Shown one piece after another: positions 55,833 to 64,000 of a stretch of DNA of 64,000 nt. Source of the DNA: Owenweeksia hongkongensis DSM 17368 (GTDB lineage Bacteria; Bacteroidota; Bacteroidia; Flavobacteriales; Schleiferiaceae); contig NC_016599.1 in the NCBI RefSeq assembly GCF_000236705.1, positions 1,550,001 to 1,614,000 of the forward strand. The letters are read 5' to 3'. The notes under the pieces were generated by a model. That model searched no databases, was not told the DNA's origin, and saw nothing but the letters and a program-made list of their open reading frames with translations. Numbering within the stretch: position 1 is the stretch's first letter; each line of letters opens with the position of its first letter. A program made the position numbers and the translations under genes.

Positions 55833-57020
55833 TTAGTCAGTAATTTCAGTTACCTGACCAGCACCAACAGTTCTACCACCTTCGCGGATAGCGAAACGTA
55901 GTCCTTTGTTGATTGCTACTGGAGAGATAAGTTCTACGTTAATAGAAACGTTATCACCAGGCATTACCATTTCAGTTCCTTCTGGAAGATAAATCTCACC
56001 AGTTACATCAGTTGTACGTAGGTAAAACTGAGGACGGTACTTATTATGGAATGGAGTGTGACGTCCACCTTCTTCTTTCTTAAGGATATAAACCTCAGCT
56101 TTAAATTTGCTGTGAGGAGTAATTGAACCTGGCTTACAGATTACCATACCTCTCTTGATTTGAGTTTTCTCAATACCTCTAAGAAGGATACCAACGTTAT
56201 CACCTGCTTCACCGCGATCAAGGATCTTACGGAACATCTCAACACCAGTGATAGTAGAAGTAAGCTTCTCATCACCCATACCGATAATTTCTACAGGATC
56301 TCCAGTGTTAGCAACACCAGTTTCGATACGACCAGTAGCTACAGTACCACGACCAGTTATAGAGAATACATCTTCGATAGGCATCAAGAATGGCTTCTCG
56401 TTATCGCGCTCTGGCTCTTCGATCCACTCATCAACTTTAGCCATCAAGTCCATTACAGTATCAACCCACTTTTGCTCACCGTTAAGTGCACCAAGAGCTG
56501 AACCTGCAATTACAGGAGACTCATCACCATCATATTCGTAGAAAGAAAGCAATTCTCTGATTTCCATCTCAACTAGCTCAAGAAGCTCTTCATCATCTAC
56601 CATATCCACTTTGTTCATGAATACAACGATACGAGGAATACCTACCTGACGACCAAGAAGGATGTGCTCACGAGTTTGTGGCATAGGACCATCAGTAGCA
56701 GCAACTACCAAGATAGCTCCGTCCATTTGAGCAGCTCCAGTAACCATGTTCTTTACGTAATCCGCGTGACCTGGGCAGTCAACGTGAGCGTAGTGACGGT
56801 TAGCAGTTTGATACTCTACGTGAGAAGTATTAATAGTGATACCCCTTTCTTTTTCTTCAGGAGCGTTGTCGATAGAGTCGAACGAACGAAGTTCAGAAAG
56901 ACCAGCGTTAGCTAGTACGGTGGTAATAGCCGCTGTCAAAGTGGTCTTACCGTGGTCAACGTGTCCGATGGTACCGATGTTCAAGTGGGGCTTATCCCTT
57001 TTGAATGTTTCTTTTGCCAT
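55833..57020 (-). CDS. tuf: Elongation factor Tu
   Basis: A 395-residue GTPase that delivers aminoacyl-tRNA to the ribosome. G1 GHVDHGKT, switch [19 protein letters not shown] and SALGALNGE are present, and the C-terminal barrels end VEITD-like ([10 protein letters not shown]). One copy in the window. It is embedded in the tRNA cluster that precedes secE-nusG. Confidence 0.98.
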   Translation of the reverse strand: MAKETFKRDKPHLNIGTIGHVDHGKTTLTAAITTVLANAGLSELRSFDSIDNAPEEKERGITINTSHVEYQTANRHYAHVDCPGHADYVKNMVTGAAQMDGAILVVAATDGPMPQTREHILLGRQVGIPRIVVFMNKVDMVDDEELLELVEMEIRELLSFYEYDGDESPVIAGSALGALNGEQKWVDTVMDLMAKVDEWIEEPERDNEKPFLMPIEDVFSITGRGTVATGRIETGVANTGDPVEIIGMGDEKLTSTITGVEMFRKILDRGEAGDNVGILLRGIEKTQIKRGMVICKPGSITPHSKFKAEVYILKKEEGGRHTPFHNKYRPQFYLRTTDVTGEIYLPEGTEMVMPGDNVSINVELISPVAINKGLRFAIREGGRTVGAGQVTEITD

Positions 57021-57086
57021 GGTTAAAAAACTTAATTATATTATAATCTATTAATAAAAGCGAGACCACCGTGGTCTTTCACTTAG

Positions 57087-57158
57087 AGCCAATGAGGGGA
57101 ATTGAACCCCTGACCTCTTCCTTACCAAGGAAACGCTCTACCCCTGAGCTACATCGGC
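57087..57158 (-). tRNA. tRNA-Thr (GGT)
   Basis: Minus strand GCCGATGTAGCTCAGGGGTA, anticodon loop TTGGTAA between TTTCC and GGAAG, T-arm TTCAATT, acceptor GCCGATG/CATTGGC with one G-T pair. Anticodon GGT reads ACC/ACU. Confidence 0.95.
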
Positions 57159-57250
57159 TTTTTTCATCACAAAAGATTATTAATCTACCTACAAACTTCC
57201 TACTAAAAGAAGTTTCGATAAATCAATAACCAATTATTTTAAACCTTACA

Positions 57251-57279
57251 AAGAGAACCCGGAAAAACCGGATTCTCTT
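57251..57279 (-). other. Hairpin in spacer between tRNA-Gly and tRNA-Thr
   Basis: Minus-strand AAGAGAATCCGG pairs with CCGGGTTCTCTT over 12 bases around a TTTTT loop. Without a U tract, it is more likely a processing signal for the polycistronic tRNA transcript than a terminator. Confidence 0.5.
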
Positions 57280-57289
57280 CTTTAAGTTG

Positions 57290-57363
57290 AGCGGGAAACG
57301 GGATTCGAACCCGCGACCCTCAGCTTGGAAGGCTGATGCTCTAGCCAGCTGAGCTACTCCCGC
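57290..57363 (-). tRNA. tRNA-Gly (TCC)
   Basis: Minus strand GCGGGAGTAGCTCAGCTGGC, anticodon loop CTTCCAA between TCAGC and GCTGA, T-arm GGGTTCGAATCCC, acceptor GCGGGAG/TTCCCGC. Anticodon TCC. Confidence 0.95.
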
Positions 57364-57450
57364 TGGTACACTTGATTAAAATTTAAAAGCTTATTATTGA
57401 AAAAGAATTTTCAACTTTTAGCTTCTCACTAAAACCAAGTCTGGCTTAAG

Positions 57451-57532
57451 TGGGGAGAGCAGGATTCGAACCTGCGAAGGTAAAACCAACAGATTTACAG
57501 TCTGTCCTCGTTGGCCGCTTGAGTATCTCCCC
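57451..57532 (-). tRNA. tRNA-Tyr (GTA)
   Basis: Minus strand GGGGAGATACTCAAGCGGCC, anticodon loop TGTAAAT between CAGAC and CTGTT, a long variable arm (type II tRNA) and T-arm GGTTCGAATCC. Acceptor GGGGAGA/TCTCCCC. Confidence 0.95.
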
Positions 57533-57570
57533 GAAAAAAATTTCCCACCAAAAATGATGGGAAATTAAAG

Positions 57571-57644
57571 AGCCGATGGAGGGATTCGAACCCCCGACCA
57601 GCTGATTACAAATCAGCTGCTCTGGCCAACTGAGCTACATCGGC
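57571..57644 (-). tRNA. tRNA-Thr (TGT)
   Basis: Minus strand GCCGATGTAGCTCAGTTGGC, anticodon loop TTGTAAT between CTGAT and CAGCT, T-arm GGGTTCGAATCCC, acceptor GCCGATG/CATCGGC. First tRNA of the cluster after the promoter. Confidence 0.95.
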
Positions 57645-57691
57645 ATTGACTCCAATAAAAACAAGAGCAGCCCGCTTTTTTAAACGGACTG

Positions 57692-57721
57692 CAAATGTAA
57701 AACAATTTTGAATTGCTGCAA
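57692..57721 (-). promoter_or_regulatory. Promoter of the tRNA-tuf-rpo cluster
   Basis: On the minus strand TTG (57719-57721), 19 bases, then TACATTTG (57692-57699), an exact match to the Bacteroidota consensus. It lies upstream of tRNA-Thr (TGT), and the hairpin at 57665-57691 lies in the leader. Confidence 0.75.
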
Positions 57722-57738
57722 GCGATCTGAAAAAAAAA

Positions 57739-58044
57739 TTACGATGCTATCGCATTTACTTTTTCCTTGTGCTTTCTAAGCTGCCTGCGAAGAGCGTCCG
57801 CACCTAGCTGAGCCGCCTCCTCAAAGGACTTACATTGCTTTTTCACAACTAGCTCATGCCCAGGAATATTGAGCTTAATTTCTGAGATTTTATTTTGCTT
57901 TCCGGGGTTGTTATCTACTTTCAAAAACACCTCCCCATCAATTACTCGATCATGAAACTGATCTAGCTTATTTAATTTTTCTTGAATGAAATTTATTAAT
58001 TTTTGATCGGCTGTGAAGTTTACGGACTGAACTCTTACTTTCAT
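57739..58044 (-). CDS. hpf: Ribosome hibernation-promoting factor (HPF/RaiA family)
   Basis: A 101-residue short-type HPF/RaiA protein: VQSVNFTADQKLINFIQEKLNKLDQFHDRVIDGEVFLKVD, ELVVKKQCKSFEEAAQLGADALRRQLRKHKEKV. It binds idle ribosomes at the A and P sites. It is six bases downstream of the recombinase gene, an arrangement common in Bacteroidota. The stop codon runs into a T tract that may help terminate the transcript. Confidence 0.92.
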   Translation of the reverse strand: MKVRVQSVNFTADQKLINFIQEKLNKLDQFHDRVIDGEVFLKVDNNPGKQNKISEIKLNIPGHELVVKKQCKSFEEAAQLGADALRRQLRKHKEKVNAIAS

Positions 58045-58050
58045 ACTTCT

Positions 58051-58950
58051 TTAGTTTTTATCATCGCCCCTCGGGTGGGCTTGGTTATACAAATTCTTCA
58101 ATTGATCTATACTATTGTGCGTATACACCTGTGTGGCTGACAAGCTGGAATGCCCGAGTAATTCCTTAATTGAATTCAAGTCAGCCCCCCGATTTAACAT
58201 GTGTGTAGCAAAAGAATGGCGCAACACATGAGGACTCTTCTTTTCCAAATCGGAGACTAAACCAAGGTATGTATTAATGGTATTATAAACAAGCTTCGGA
58301 TATAGCTTATTTCCTCTTTTAGATAGAAACAAATTATCTGGATCACACCCCTCTTCTTGAGACTCCCTCACCGCAAGATAAGCCCCCAACTCTTCCTTTA
58401 ACTTAGAGGTCAACGGAACACTTCTTTCCTTATTTCTTTTCCCAATCACCGTAAGTTTTGATTGCGAAAAATCAACATCCTCAACTTTTATATTGATGAG
58501 TTCGCTTAAACGAATTCCTGTATGATAAAAAGTGGTGATTATAGCGCGTTGAGTCAGCCCCCAGTAATCATCAGGGAAAAGATCATTATTAAGAAGATCT
58601 GACATATCATCTTCAGACGCTACGCGTAAAAGTTTTTTCTTTTGCTTGGGAGCAACCACACGAAGCGCGGGATTAGCCTCAACCTCTCCTTCACGCAATA
58701 AATATTTATAAAAGCTCTTTACAGCCGAAAGCTTGCGATTTACGCTTCGTGGAGAAACATCAGCCTCCATTAAGGAAACTACCCATTCACGAATCATGTG
58801 ATGTGAAACCTCATCCCACCCCTCTTCTATTTCATAAGACTGAAGCAGGAAGTCATGAAAGCTACCCAGGTCATTTTTATAAGCTGTAATAGTATGCGCT
58901 GAATAGCGCTTATGGTTTTGGAGATAATCCAAAAAGAGAGTTATAGACAT
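58051..58950 (-). CDS. Tyrosine recombinase of the XerC/XerD type
   Basis: A 299-residue recombinase. SAM-like N-terminus (LFLDYLQNHKRYSAHTITAYKNDL), catalytic Arg in YHTGIRLSELI, the Lys in TVIGKRNKERSVPL, the box HVLRHSFATHML and GHSSLSATQVYTH with the nucleophile Tyr. It resolves chromosome dimers at dif with its partner; which of XerC or XerD this is cannot be said from the sequence. It is next to hpf and rpsU. Confidence 0.92.
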   Translation of the reverse strand: MSITLFLDYLQNHKRYSAHTITAYKNDLGSFHDFLLQSYEIEEGWDEVSHHMIREWVVSLMEADVSPRSVNRKLSAVKSFYKYLLREGEVEANPALRVVAPKQKKKLLRVASEDDMSDLLNNDLFPDDYWGLTQRAIITTFYHTGIRLSELINIKVEDVDFSQSKLTVIGKRNKERSVPLTSKLKEELGAYLAVRESQEEGCDPDNLFLSKRGNKLYPKLVYNTINTYLGLVSDLEKKSPHVLRHSFATHMLNRGADLNSIKELLGHSSLSATQVYTHNSIDQLKNLYNQAHPRGDDKN

Positions 58951-58954
58951 AAAA

Positions 58955-58990
58955 AAAGCAAGGAGATGTAAATCTACAAATCCTTGCTTT
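58955..58990 (-). terminator. Terminator after rpsU
   Basis: On the minus strand AAAGCAAGGA and TCCTTGCTTT are complementary (10 bases) around a 16-base loop, followed by seven T. Lies between rpsU and the recombinase gene. Confidence 0.75.
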
Positions 58991-59026
58991 AAATATGAAT
59001 ATTGTTAACCTAAAAGTACGAGAAAT

Positions 59027-59218
59027 CTATTCTTCGTCCTGACGTTTGGTTTGAATATAAGCGGCTTTCAAAACCTCTTTCCTTCTTACTACAGAAGGCT
59101 TATTGAATTGCTGACGTCCACGCAATTGACGCATGGTACCAGTGCGGTCGAATTTTCTTTTGTAGCGCTTAAGTGCGCGTTCAATTGATTCTCCTTCTTT
59201 TACAGAAACTACAAGCAT
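59027..59218 (-). CDS. rpsU: Ribosomal protein bS21
   Basis: A 63-residue basic protein of the small subunit: VVSVKEGESIERALKRYKRKFDRTG, the typical N-terminus, and a basic tail. It helps in base pairing of mRNA with the anti-Shine-Dalgarno region. It has its own promoter (59247-59276) and terminator. Confidence 0.95.
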   Translation of the reverse strand: MLVVSVKEGESIERALKRYKRKFDRTGTMRQLRGRQQFNKPSVVRRKEVLKAAYIQTKRQDEE

Positions 59219-59246
59219 TGTTAAAACTTCTTAATTTTTAGGGCTG

Positions 59247-59276
59247 CAAATGTATGCGTAATAATTTAATTACCAA
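59247..59276 (-). promoter_or_regulatory. Promoter of rpsU
   Basis: On the minus strand TTG (59274-59276), 19 bases, TACATTTG (59247-59254). Exact consensus. About 22 bases of leader remain between the expected start of transcription and the ATG at 59218. Confidence 0.75.
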
Positions 59277-59293
59277 TACAAGTGCGCCTTTAT

Positions 59294-60466
59294 TTATTTC
59301 ATAATATTATTAGAGATCACCAATTTCTGGATCTCTGAGGTTCCCTCACCAATGGTACAAAGCTTTACATCACGGTAAAACTTCTCTACTGGAAAGTCTT
59401 TTGTGAAACCATAACCTCCAAAAATCTGTACAGCCTCATTACAAACTCTTACCGCTACTTCTGAAGCATAAAGCTTTGCCATCGCTCCTTCTGTGGTGAT
59501 TTTCATGCCTTTATTTTTCATATCGGCAGCCTTTAAGGTTAGTAGTTCTGCAGCCTCTAGCTCAGTGGCCATATCCGCCAATTTAAAAGCGATTGCTTGA
59601 AACTGACTAATTGGCTTTCCAAACTGCTCACGCTCCTTAGAGTATTTAGTAGCTGCATCCAAAGCTCCAAAACCAGTTCCTAAAGAAAGTGATGCGATAG
59701 AAATTCTACCACCATCCAAAACTTTCATAGCCTGGATAAAACCATCACCTTCTTCACCAATAAGGTTCTCGGCAGGAATACGGCAATTGTCAAAAATCAT
59801 CTCAGCAGTTTCTGAAGCACGCATGCCCAGCTTGTTTTCTTTTTTACCACCAGAAAAACCAGGAGTACCTCTTTCTACTATAAACGCAGAAATACCGTGA
59901 CTATCCAAGAGCTCACCAGTACGAGCTAGCACCACTGCAACATCTCCGGTAATACCGTGAGTAATCCAGTTTTTAGCACCATTTAGCACCCAGTGATCGC
60001 CATCTTTTTTAGCAGTCACCTTCATACGCATGGCATCACTACCTGTATTGGCTTCGGTCAATCCCCAAGCACCAATCCATTCAGCAGTAGCTAATTTTGG
60101 CAAATATTTTTTCTTCTGTTCTTCGTTTCCAAACTGAAGAATATGGCCGGTACAAAGTGAATTATGAGCCGCCATTGACAATCCAATAGATGGATCGACT
60201 CTACTCAATTCAGTAATTGCGGTAACATACTCTGTGTAAGTAAGCCCGGCACCACCGTACTCTTCTGGCACCAAAACACCCATCAAGCCAAGTTCACCTA
60301 GCTTTTGAAAAACTTCTTTGGGAAAAGTCTGGGCTTCGTCCCACTCCATAATATTAGGGGTGATATGCTGTGCGCAAAAATCTTTTACAGTCTCTGCGAT
60401 CATCTTTTGCGTTTCGGTCATACCGAAAGAAATTCCGCCTTCCATCGTATCTGCTGTTAATTCCAT
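59294..60466 (-). CDS. Acyl-CoA dehydrogenase
   Basis: A 390-residue flavoprotein that introduces a trans double bond into acyl-Co[68 protein letters not shown] and the C-terminal [20 protein letters not shown] with the EGTSEI segment containing the catalytic Glu. It is likely short- or medium-chain or branched-chain type, but the substrate is unclear. Start ATG 60466 ([13 protein letters not shown]), with TTG 60472 as the alternative. It lies 27 bases after the HhH gene. Confidence 0.93.
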   Translation of the reverse strand: MELTADTMEGGISFGMTETQKMIAETVKDFCAQHITPNIMEWDEAQTFPKEVFQKLGELGLMGVLVPEEYGGAGLTYTEYVTAITELSRVDPSIGLSMAAHNSLCTGHILQFGNEEQKKKYLPKLATAEWIGAWGLTEANTGSDAMRMKVTAKKDGDHWVLNGAKNWITHGITGDVAVVLARTGELLDSHGISAFIVERGTPGFSGGKKENKLGMRASETAEMIFDNCRIPAENLIGEEGDGFIQAMKVLDGGRISIASLSLGTGFGALDAATKYSKEREQFGKPISQFQAIAFKLADMATELEAAELLTLKAADMKNKGMKITTEGAMAKLYASEVAVRVCNEAVQIFGGYGFTKDFPVEKFYRDVKLCTIGEGTSEIQKLVISNNIMK

Positions 60467-60493
60467 TATCAAATTTTTAATATTTCCCTCCCA

Positions 60494-61591
60494 TTACTGA
60501 GAGGGTGAGGGGTTTAGATAGTTTGCAATTTTACTGAATATTGCGTCATCAATCAACTCAATGTGCTTTAACTCTTCGTTAGTCTTGAATGGGCGCACCT
60601 TCTCACGGAAGTTCACAATGTTCTTAACCTGCTCATAGCTAAGGTATGGGTGATTCACTAGCTCCTTAAAAGTGGCCTTATTTATATCTAATCTTTTTAT
60701 TAGTGACTCATCCACATTTACATAAGGAGCAACTTTTTCAAATCTCTCCGCATCCATGCCATACACTTCCAGCAATTGCTCTTTGGTATAAAATCCTCCC
60801 AGCTTATTTCGATACTCCAAAATACGCTTTGAAAATGCCGGACCAATTCCCTTAAGGGAAAGTAGCTGTAGCGAATCAGCAGAATTGATTTCTACTTTCA
60901 CCATTTCTGTAGGAGTGCTTTCCTCCTCCATCTCATCAATTACCACAAAAGGCAGCAGCTCTTTTACAAAAGCGGAATCAAAACCGTAAACTTTAAAAAG
61001 CTCTTCTTTAGTTTTAAAAGGATGCACCTTTTCCCGAAAGGTAATAATGCGCTTGGCCTGCCACTCCTTTATATTATACGATTCCAACTCGGCTTGTGAA
61101 ACGGAATTGATCTTGAACGGTTTTAGGTTTAGCTTCTTTTCCTTTTTGGTAAAAGATTCTATCCGCTCCGCCCCTTCAATATCCACATACGGAGCCAACT
61201 GACTGTACCAAGTCGAATCCATACCATATATATTAAGAAGGTCTTCTTTTTTATAAAACTGCCCGCCTTTATTTCTGTACTTAATAATTCGTTCTGCTAA
61301 AAAGGGACGTAAACCCAGCGCTTCAAATTCCTCACGATCTGCTATGTTGGGGTCAAAATCAAAAAGTGCAACTTCATTGGTTGATGAGTAATTTTCTACC
61401 GAATCCTTTTCTCGCTCCCAATTTTTAACCACCGCGGCAAAGCGCGCTGTATCTTCTTCAGGAAGTGGCTCAACAAAAATGTCACTGAAATAAAGGAATA
61501 GCTGAATACCCAAGGCTACAGCTATCAAAATCAAAAGTCCGTTGCGTTGCTTTTTATTGTAATTGAATATTTCTTTAAGCCCCTTCCACAT
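60494..61591 (-). CDS. Helix-hairpin-helix repeat protein
   Basis: A 365-residue protein with an N-terminal membrane segment (GLLILIAVALGIQLFLYFSDI) and four helix-hairpin-helix repeats (phrases FDPNIADREEFEALGL, INSVSQAELESYNIKE, INSADSLQLLSLKGIGP, INKATFKELVNHPYLS, each followed by (K/R)I(I/L)xxRxK and FxxxEEL). HhH repeats bind DNA or proteins; similar ComEA-like repeats take part in DNA uptake in Bacteroidota as well, but that is not shown here. It begins two bases after metS stops. Confidence 0.85.
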   Translation of the reverse strand: MWKGLKEIFNYNKKQRNGLLILIAVALGIQLFLYFSDIFVEPLPEEDTARFAAVVKNWEREKDSVENYSSTNEVALFDFDPNIADREEFEALGLRPFLAERIIKYRNKGGQFYKKEDLLNIYGMDSTWYSQLAPYVDIEGAERIESFTKKEKKLNLKPFKINSVSQAELESYNIKEWQAKRIITFREKVHPFKTKEELFKVYGFDSAFVKELLPFVVIDEMEEESTPTEMVKVEINSADSLQLLSLKGIGPAFSKRILEYRNKLGGFYTKEQLLEVYGMDAERFEKVAPYVNVDESLIKRLDINKATFKELVNHPYLSYEQVKNIVNFREKVRPFKTNEELKHIELIDDAIFSKIANYLNPSPSQ

Positions 61592-61593
61592 AT

Positions 61594-61740
61594 CTATGGC
61601 CTTGGTTCGTCATCATTTTCATCATACGAATCCGGCTCGGGCTTGGGTGGTGTGCTTAGTACTTTTTTGAAAAAATATATAGTAAAACCAACTACCACGA
61701 GTTGAGTACTGACCATCAAAATTATCGCGCTGGTATTCAT
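61594..61740 (-). CDS. Small subunit of NSS transporter (MetS-like)
   Basis: A 48-residue protein too short for usual gene callers: MNTSAIILMVSTQLVVVGFT, then IYFFKKVLSTPPKPEPDSYD and an acidic end. A single membrane helix followed by a short hydrophilic tail is the layout of MetS, the small partner needed by MetP-type NSS transporters. Its ATG overlaps the stop of the NSS transporter by four bases (ATGA) and two bases separate it from the HhH gene, so translation is coupled. The identification rests on position and layout, not on strong similarity. Confidence 0.7.
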   Translation of the reverse strand: MNTSAIILMVSTQLVVVGFTIYFFKKVLSTPPKPEPDSYDENDDEPRP

Positions 61741-63434
61741 ATTGTTTCGGTTTTAAGATTCTTTTGACGTTTGAGATAAGCGATGTACACCAAGATACTA
61801 ATTCCTAAAAAGAGAGAAACGAGCAAGCCCCGAGCGGCATTGACATAATTTATTTTTTGAGTCAATCTTGCGATTTCTTCAGGGTTGGATGCTGCAGCCA
61901 TGGTTTCTTTCAGACCTGTGTTTTGAAGCATCAAAATGATAGAGTTATTATCCAATTGCCAGCCGTTGCCCGAAAACAATCCACTAAAAGCTGAAGCCCA
62001 ATCTCCGCCTTGCGGCAAAAAGAGCGAGCCAAAAAATACGGCCATCAATAATAAAGGAGTAACGTACATCATTACATATTTAAAGAATACTGGCACTTTC
62101 ATATCTGACCCAGAAAGCAACTCTGCCCAGCCTCGTTTCATTCCAAATATCCATGCAAAGAGCACTGCTTCCGCTGTAGCGAAAACCACCAACGACATGG
62201 TGCCTGCCCAGTAATCATATTCATTAAAGAAAATTTGGTCCACCACCCCATTGGTCGCTACTTGATAAATTAAAACCGTGGGTAGGCCAAACATTAATAT
62301 GATAAGGCCAAAAGACCACGCGGCACTTTTTCTGCTAAAGCTAAATTCATCCTGCATGAAGCCCATCCATGGTGTACCCATAGCTAAGGAAGATGTGATT
62401 CCTGCAAAGAATAAAAGTCCAAACCAGAAGACACCTGCGAGATTACTAATGACGCTTCCCCATTGGTCAAACAAATAAGGCATGGTTTGAAACGCCATTC
62501 CAAAGCCTGCATTTTCCTTTACCCAATCAATGCCCAAATAACCAGCCGCGATAGGAATTACAATAAGGCTACCGAGAACCACTTCCACAAATTCGTTCAT
62601 AAAACCAGCCGATACTGCGTTGAGCGCAATATCATCCTTAGACTTTATATAGGAAGCATAACAATGCACCGTACCCATTCCTACTGAAAGCGTAAAAAAC
62701 ATTTGGCCCGCAGCCGCCAACCATACCGTAGGGTTGGAAAGTGAGTCAAACTGTGGTGTCCACAAAAAGTTAAGACCGTCCCACGCATTGGAATCAGGGT
62801 GCATGGCCGAAGCTCCATCCGTGCCAAGGGTCAATCCGCGAAAAGCGAGAAAAGCACCAAAAATAAGCAACATGGGCACACCTATTTTGGCGGCACGCTC
62901 CACTCCTTTTAGTCCTCTTGATAATATATAGGTATTCAGCGCCAAGCAGATCACATAAAAAACCACCGCTTCATAAGGTATGCCAGTGGTAGATTTACCA
63001 ATAGTAAGATAGGTGTTGAAGAAATCGGCTACGGCTCCCTGCTCCATTCCCGTAAAGGTGCCACTAATGGAATGAAAAACGTAGGACATTGTCCATGACT
63101 CGATGTAACAATAATAGGAAGCAACGGCTATGTTGGTGAAAATACCGAACACGCCAAAGTATTTCCAAAAACGGGCTTTACCCATGGTATCCAATATAAA
63201 TGGAGTACTGTGATTTCCTCCTTTGCCGCCAAAGCGCCCCATGCTCCACTCTATCCAAAGGATTGGGATTCCCATTAAAACAAAGCAAACTAAATATGGA
63301 ATAATGAAGGCGCCACCTCCATTTTGAACAGCTTGAACAGGAAATCGAAGAAAGTTTCCAAGTCCTACGGCATTTCCGGCCATTGCCAAAATCAGCCCTA
63401 TCCTGGAACCCCAGGCTTCTTTATTTGTACTCAT
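61737..63434 (-). CDS. Sodium-dependent transporter of the NSS (SNF) family
   Basis: A 565-residue 12-helix transporter: GNAVGLGNFLRFPVQAVQNGGGAFIIPYLVCF near the start matches the Na-binding helix 1 of NSS proteins. SMGRFGGKG, the FFTLSVGMGTVHCYASYIKS helix and GYLGIDWVKENAGFGMAFQTMPY further support this. It imports amino acids or similar solutes with sodium. The gene is followed by the overlapping small subunit. Confidence 0.92.
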   Translation of the reverse strand: MSTNKEAWGSRIGLILAMAGNAVGLGNFLRFPVQAVQNGGGAFIIPYLVCFVLMGIPILWIEWSMGRFGGKGGNHSTPFILDTMGKARFWKYFGVFGIFTNIAVASYYCYIESWTMSYVFHSISGTFTGMEQGAVADFFNTYLTIGKSTTGIPYEAVVFYVICLALNTYILSRGLKGVERAAKIGVPMLLIFGAFLAFRGLTLGTDGASAMHPDSNAWDGLNFLWTPQFDSLSNPTVWLAAAGQMFFTLSVGMGTVHCYASYIKSKDDIALNAVSAGFMNEFVEVVLGSLIVIPIAAGYLGIDWVKENAGFGMAFQTMPYLFDQWGSVISNLAGVFWFGLLFFAGITSSLAMGTPWMGFMQDEFSFSRKSAAWSFGLIILMFGLPTVLIYQVATNGVVDQIFFNEYDYWAGTMSLVVFATAEAVLFAWIFGMKRGWAELLSGSDMKVPVFFKYVMMYVTPLLLMAVFFGSLFLPQGGDWASAFSGLFSGNGWQLDNNSIILMLQNTGLKETMAAASNPEEIARLTQKINYVNAARGLLVSLFLGISILVYIAYLKRQKNLKTETI

Positions 63435-63574
63435 CAGCGGTATATAAGGTCTTTAGTTAAAAAGTAAACCGCATTAAATATATAAATATAAGCACCTCCA
63501 AAATAGCTTGTTGACATCTTAAATTTGCCATAGCGGTATATTTTTAAGAACATTGCAAACTTTCAAAAACCAAA

Positions 63575-64000
63575 ATGCACAAAATGCGTAAAGCAATACC
63601 GCTGTTATCATTTCTATTTCTTAGCCTATTAAATCTTCAAGCGCAAAACCCTCCCCTTGTTATTGAAGACCTCAAAATCGACAACGTAAGCAATCAAATC
63701 AATGATGCTACTGCCGAAATTGATGTAAAAGGCGGAACACCTCCTTATAGATATTATTGGTCAAAAACCAGTACTGACACCAATGCCAGCAAAAGCAATG
63801 GCTTGACAGAAGGCATTTCGCATTCAGTTACCGTACGCGATGCTGTCGGCACAGAACTAAGCCGTGAATTTGAAGTTGAGTCAGAATCTGTTGCCGAAAC
63901 TTTTAATGGAACATTCAAACCAATAGTGGATGTGTTTGCATCGGTAATTTTTTGGGACCCATTCTATGCAATGGGGATGTATGATAATAAAGTGTACACT
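63575..64000 (+). CDS. Membrane carrier with N-terminal SprB-like extension (3' end beyond window)
   Basis: At least 142 codons without a stop. The frame opens MHKMRKAIPLLSFLFLSLLN with a signal peptide-like stretch ending LQAQ. A 90-residue beta-rich module follows (GGTPPYRYYWSKTSTDTN, typical of SprB-type repeats), and then FNGTFKPIVDVFASVIFWDPFY. The last part resembles the start of alanine/glycine:cation symporters (AGCS) as I recall them from Bacteroidota, where a leading secretion signal and SprB-like domain precede the carrier. Two starts nine bases apart (63575, 63584) are possible. A TAAATTTG box lies about 45 bases upstream. Confidence 0.5.
   Translation, partial: MHKMRKAIPLLSFLFLSLLNLQAQNPPLVIEDLKIDNVSNQINDATAEIDVKGGTPPYRYYWSKTSTDTNASKSNGLTEGISHSVTVRDAVGTELSREFEVESESVAETFNGTFKPIVDVFASVIFWDPFYAMGMYDNKVYT

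Overview
The window is a chromosomal segment from a member of the Bacteroidota, most likely a marine Flavobacteriales bacterium (a Cryomorphaceae/Owenweeksia-like lineage is a guess from overall gene content). Three things support this: several secreted proteins end in a type IX secretion (T9SS) type A sorting domain; the promoters follow the Bacteroidota pattern TTG-N19/20-TAnnTTTG; and the cluster tRNA-Thr/Tyr/Gly/Thr-tuf-tRNA-Trp-secE-nusG-rplKAJL-rpoBC is laid out as is usual in that phylum. Genes are dense and mostly on the minus strand.

Layout. 1-2987: 3'-truncated secDF. 3126-8567: two tandem FG-GAP surface proteins. 8582-17440: two small housekeeping or hypothetical genes, a secreted SGNH/GDSL esterase-like protein, two BNR-type secreted paralogues and, between those, a PIF1-like helicase. 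15322-16186 is a non-coding stretch rich in palindromic repeats. 17599-25353 is a defence island read leftwards: vsr, a C-type XRE regulator, a cytosine-5 DNA methyltransferase, a MORC/MutL-like GHKL ATPase, a Z1-domain superfamily II ATPase and a DUF4420 PD-(D/E)XK protein, with a truncated XRE gene at its far edge. 25461-27276: a GbsR/MarR regulator with three small membrane-protein genes and two matching operators. 27348-28505: an AAA/DUF4143 ATPase behind a 49-bp near-perfect palindrome. 28615-32205: fused acyl-CoA mutase IcmF, carrying two REP-type repeats translated in frame. 32425-35893: SpoIID, lpxB, a small membrane protein and surE. 35990-38653: zinc peptidase and a BlaI/M56 regulatory pair. 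38879-43843: a radical SAM enzyme and a duplicated LruC-domain/lipoprotein cassette. 44075-57699: the core transcription/translation block. 57739-63434: hpf, xerC/D, rpsU, acyl-CoA dehydrogenase, a HhH protein, metS and an NSS transporter. 63575-64000: start of a secreted or membrane protein, probably an amino-acid carrier.

How the parts work together. The core block is headed by a well-formed promoter upstream of the tRNAs and contains hairpins between tuf and tRNA-Trp and between rplL and rpoB. The defence island looks like one operon (overlaps or tiny gaps between most genes). It combines methylation, T:G mismatch repair at methylated sites, an ATPase sensor or clamp, a translocase and a nuclease, under a C-protein that appears to be leaderless. 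It is the best candidate here for an incompletely characterised system. The other notable signals are the IcmF repeat insertions, the GbsR regulon with its repeated operator, the long palindrome before the DUF4143 ATPase and the gene-conversion patch in the LruC cassettes.
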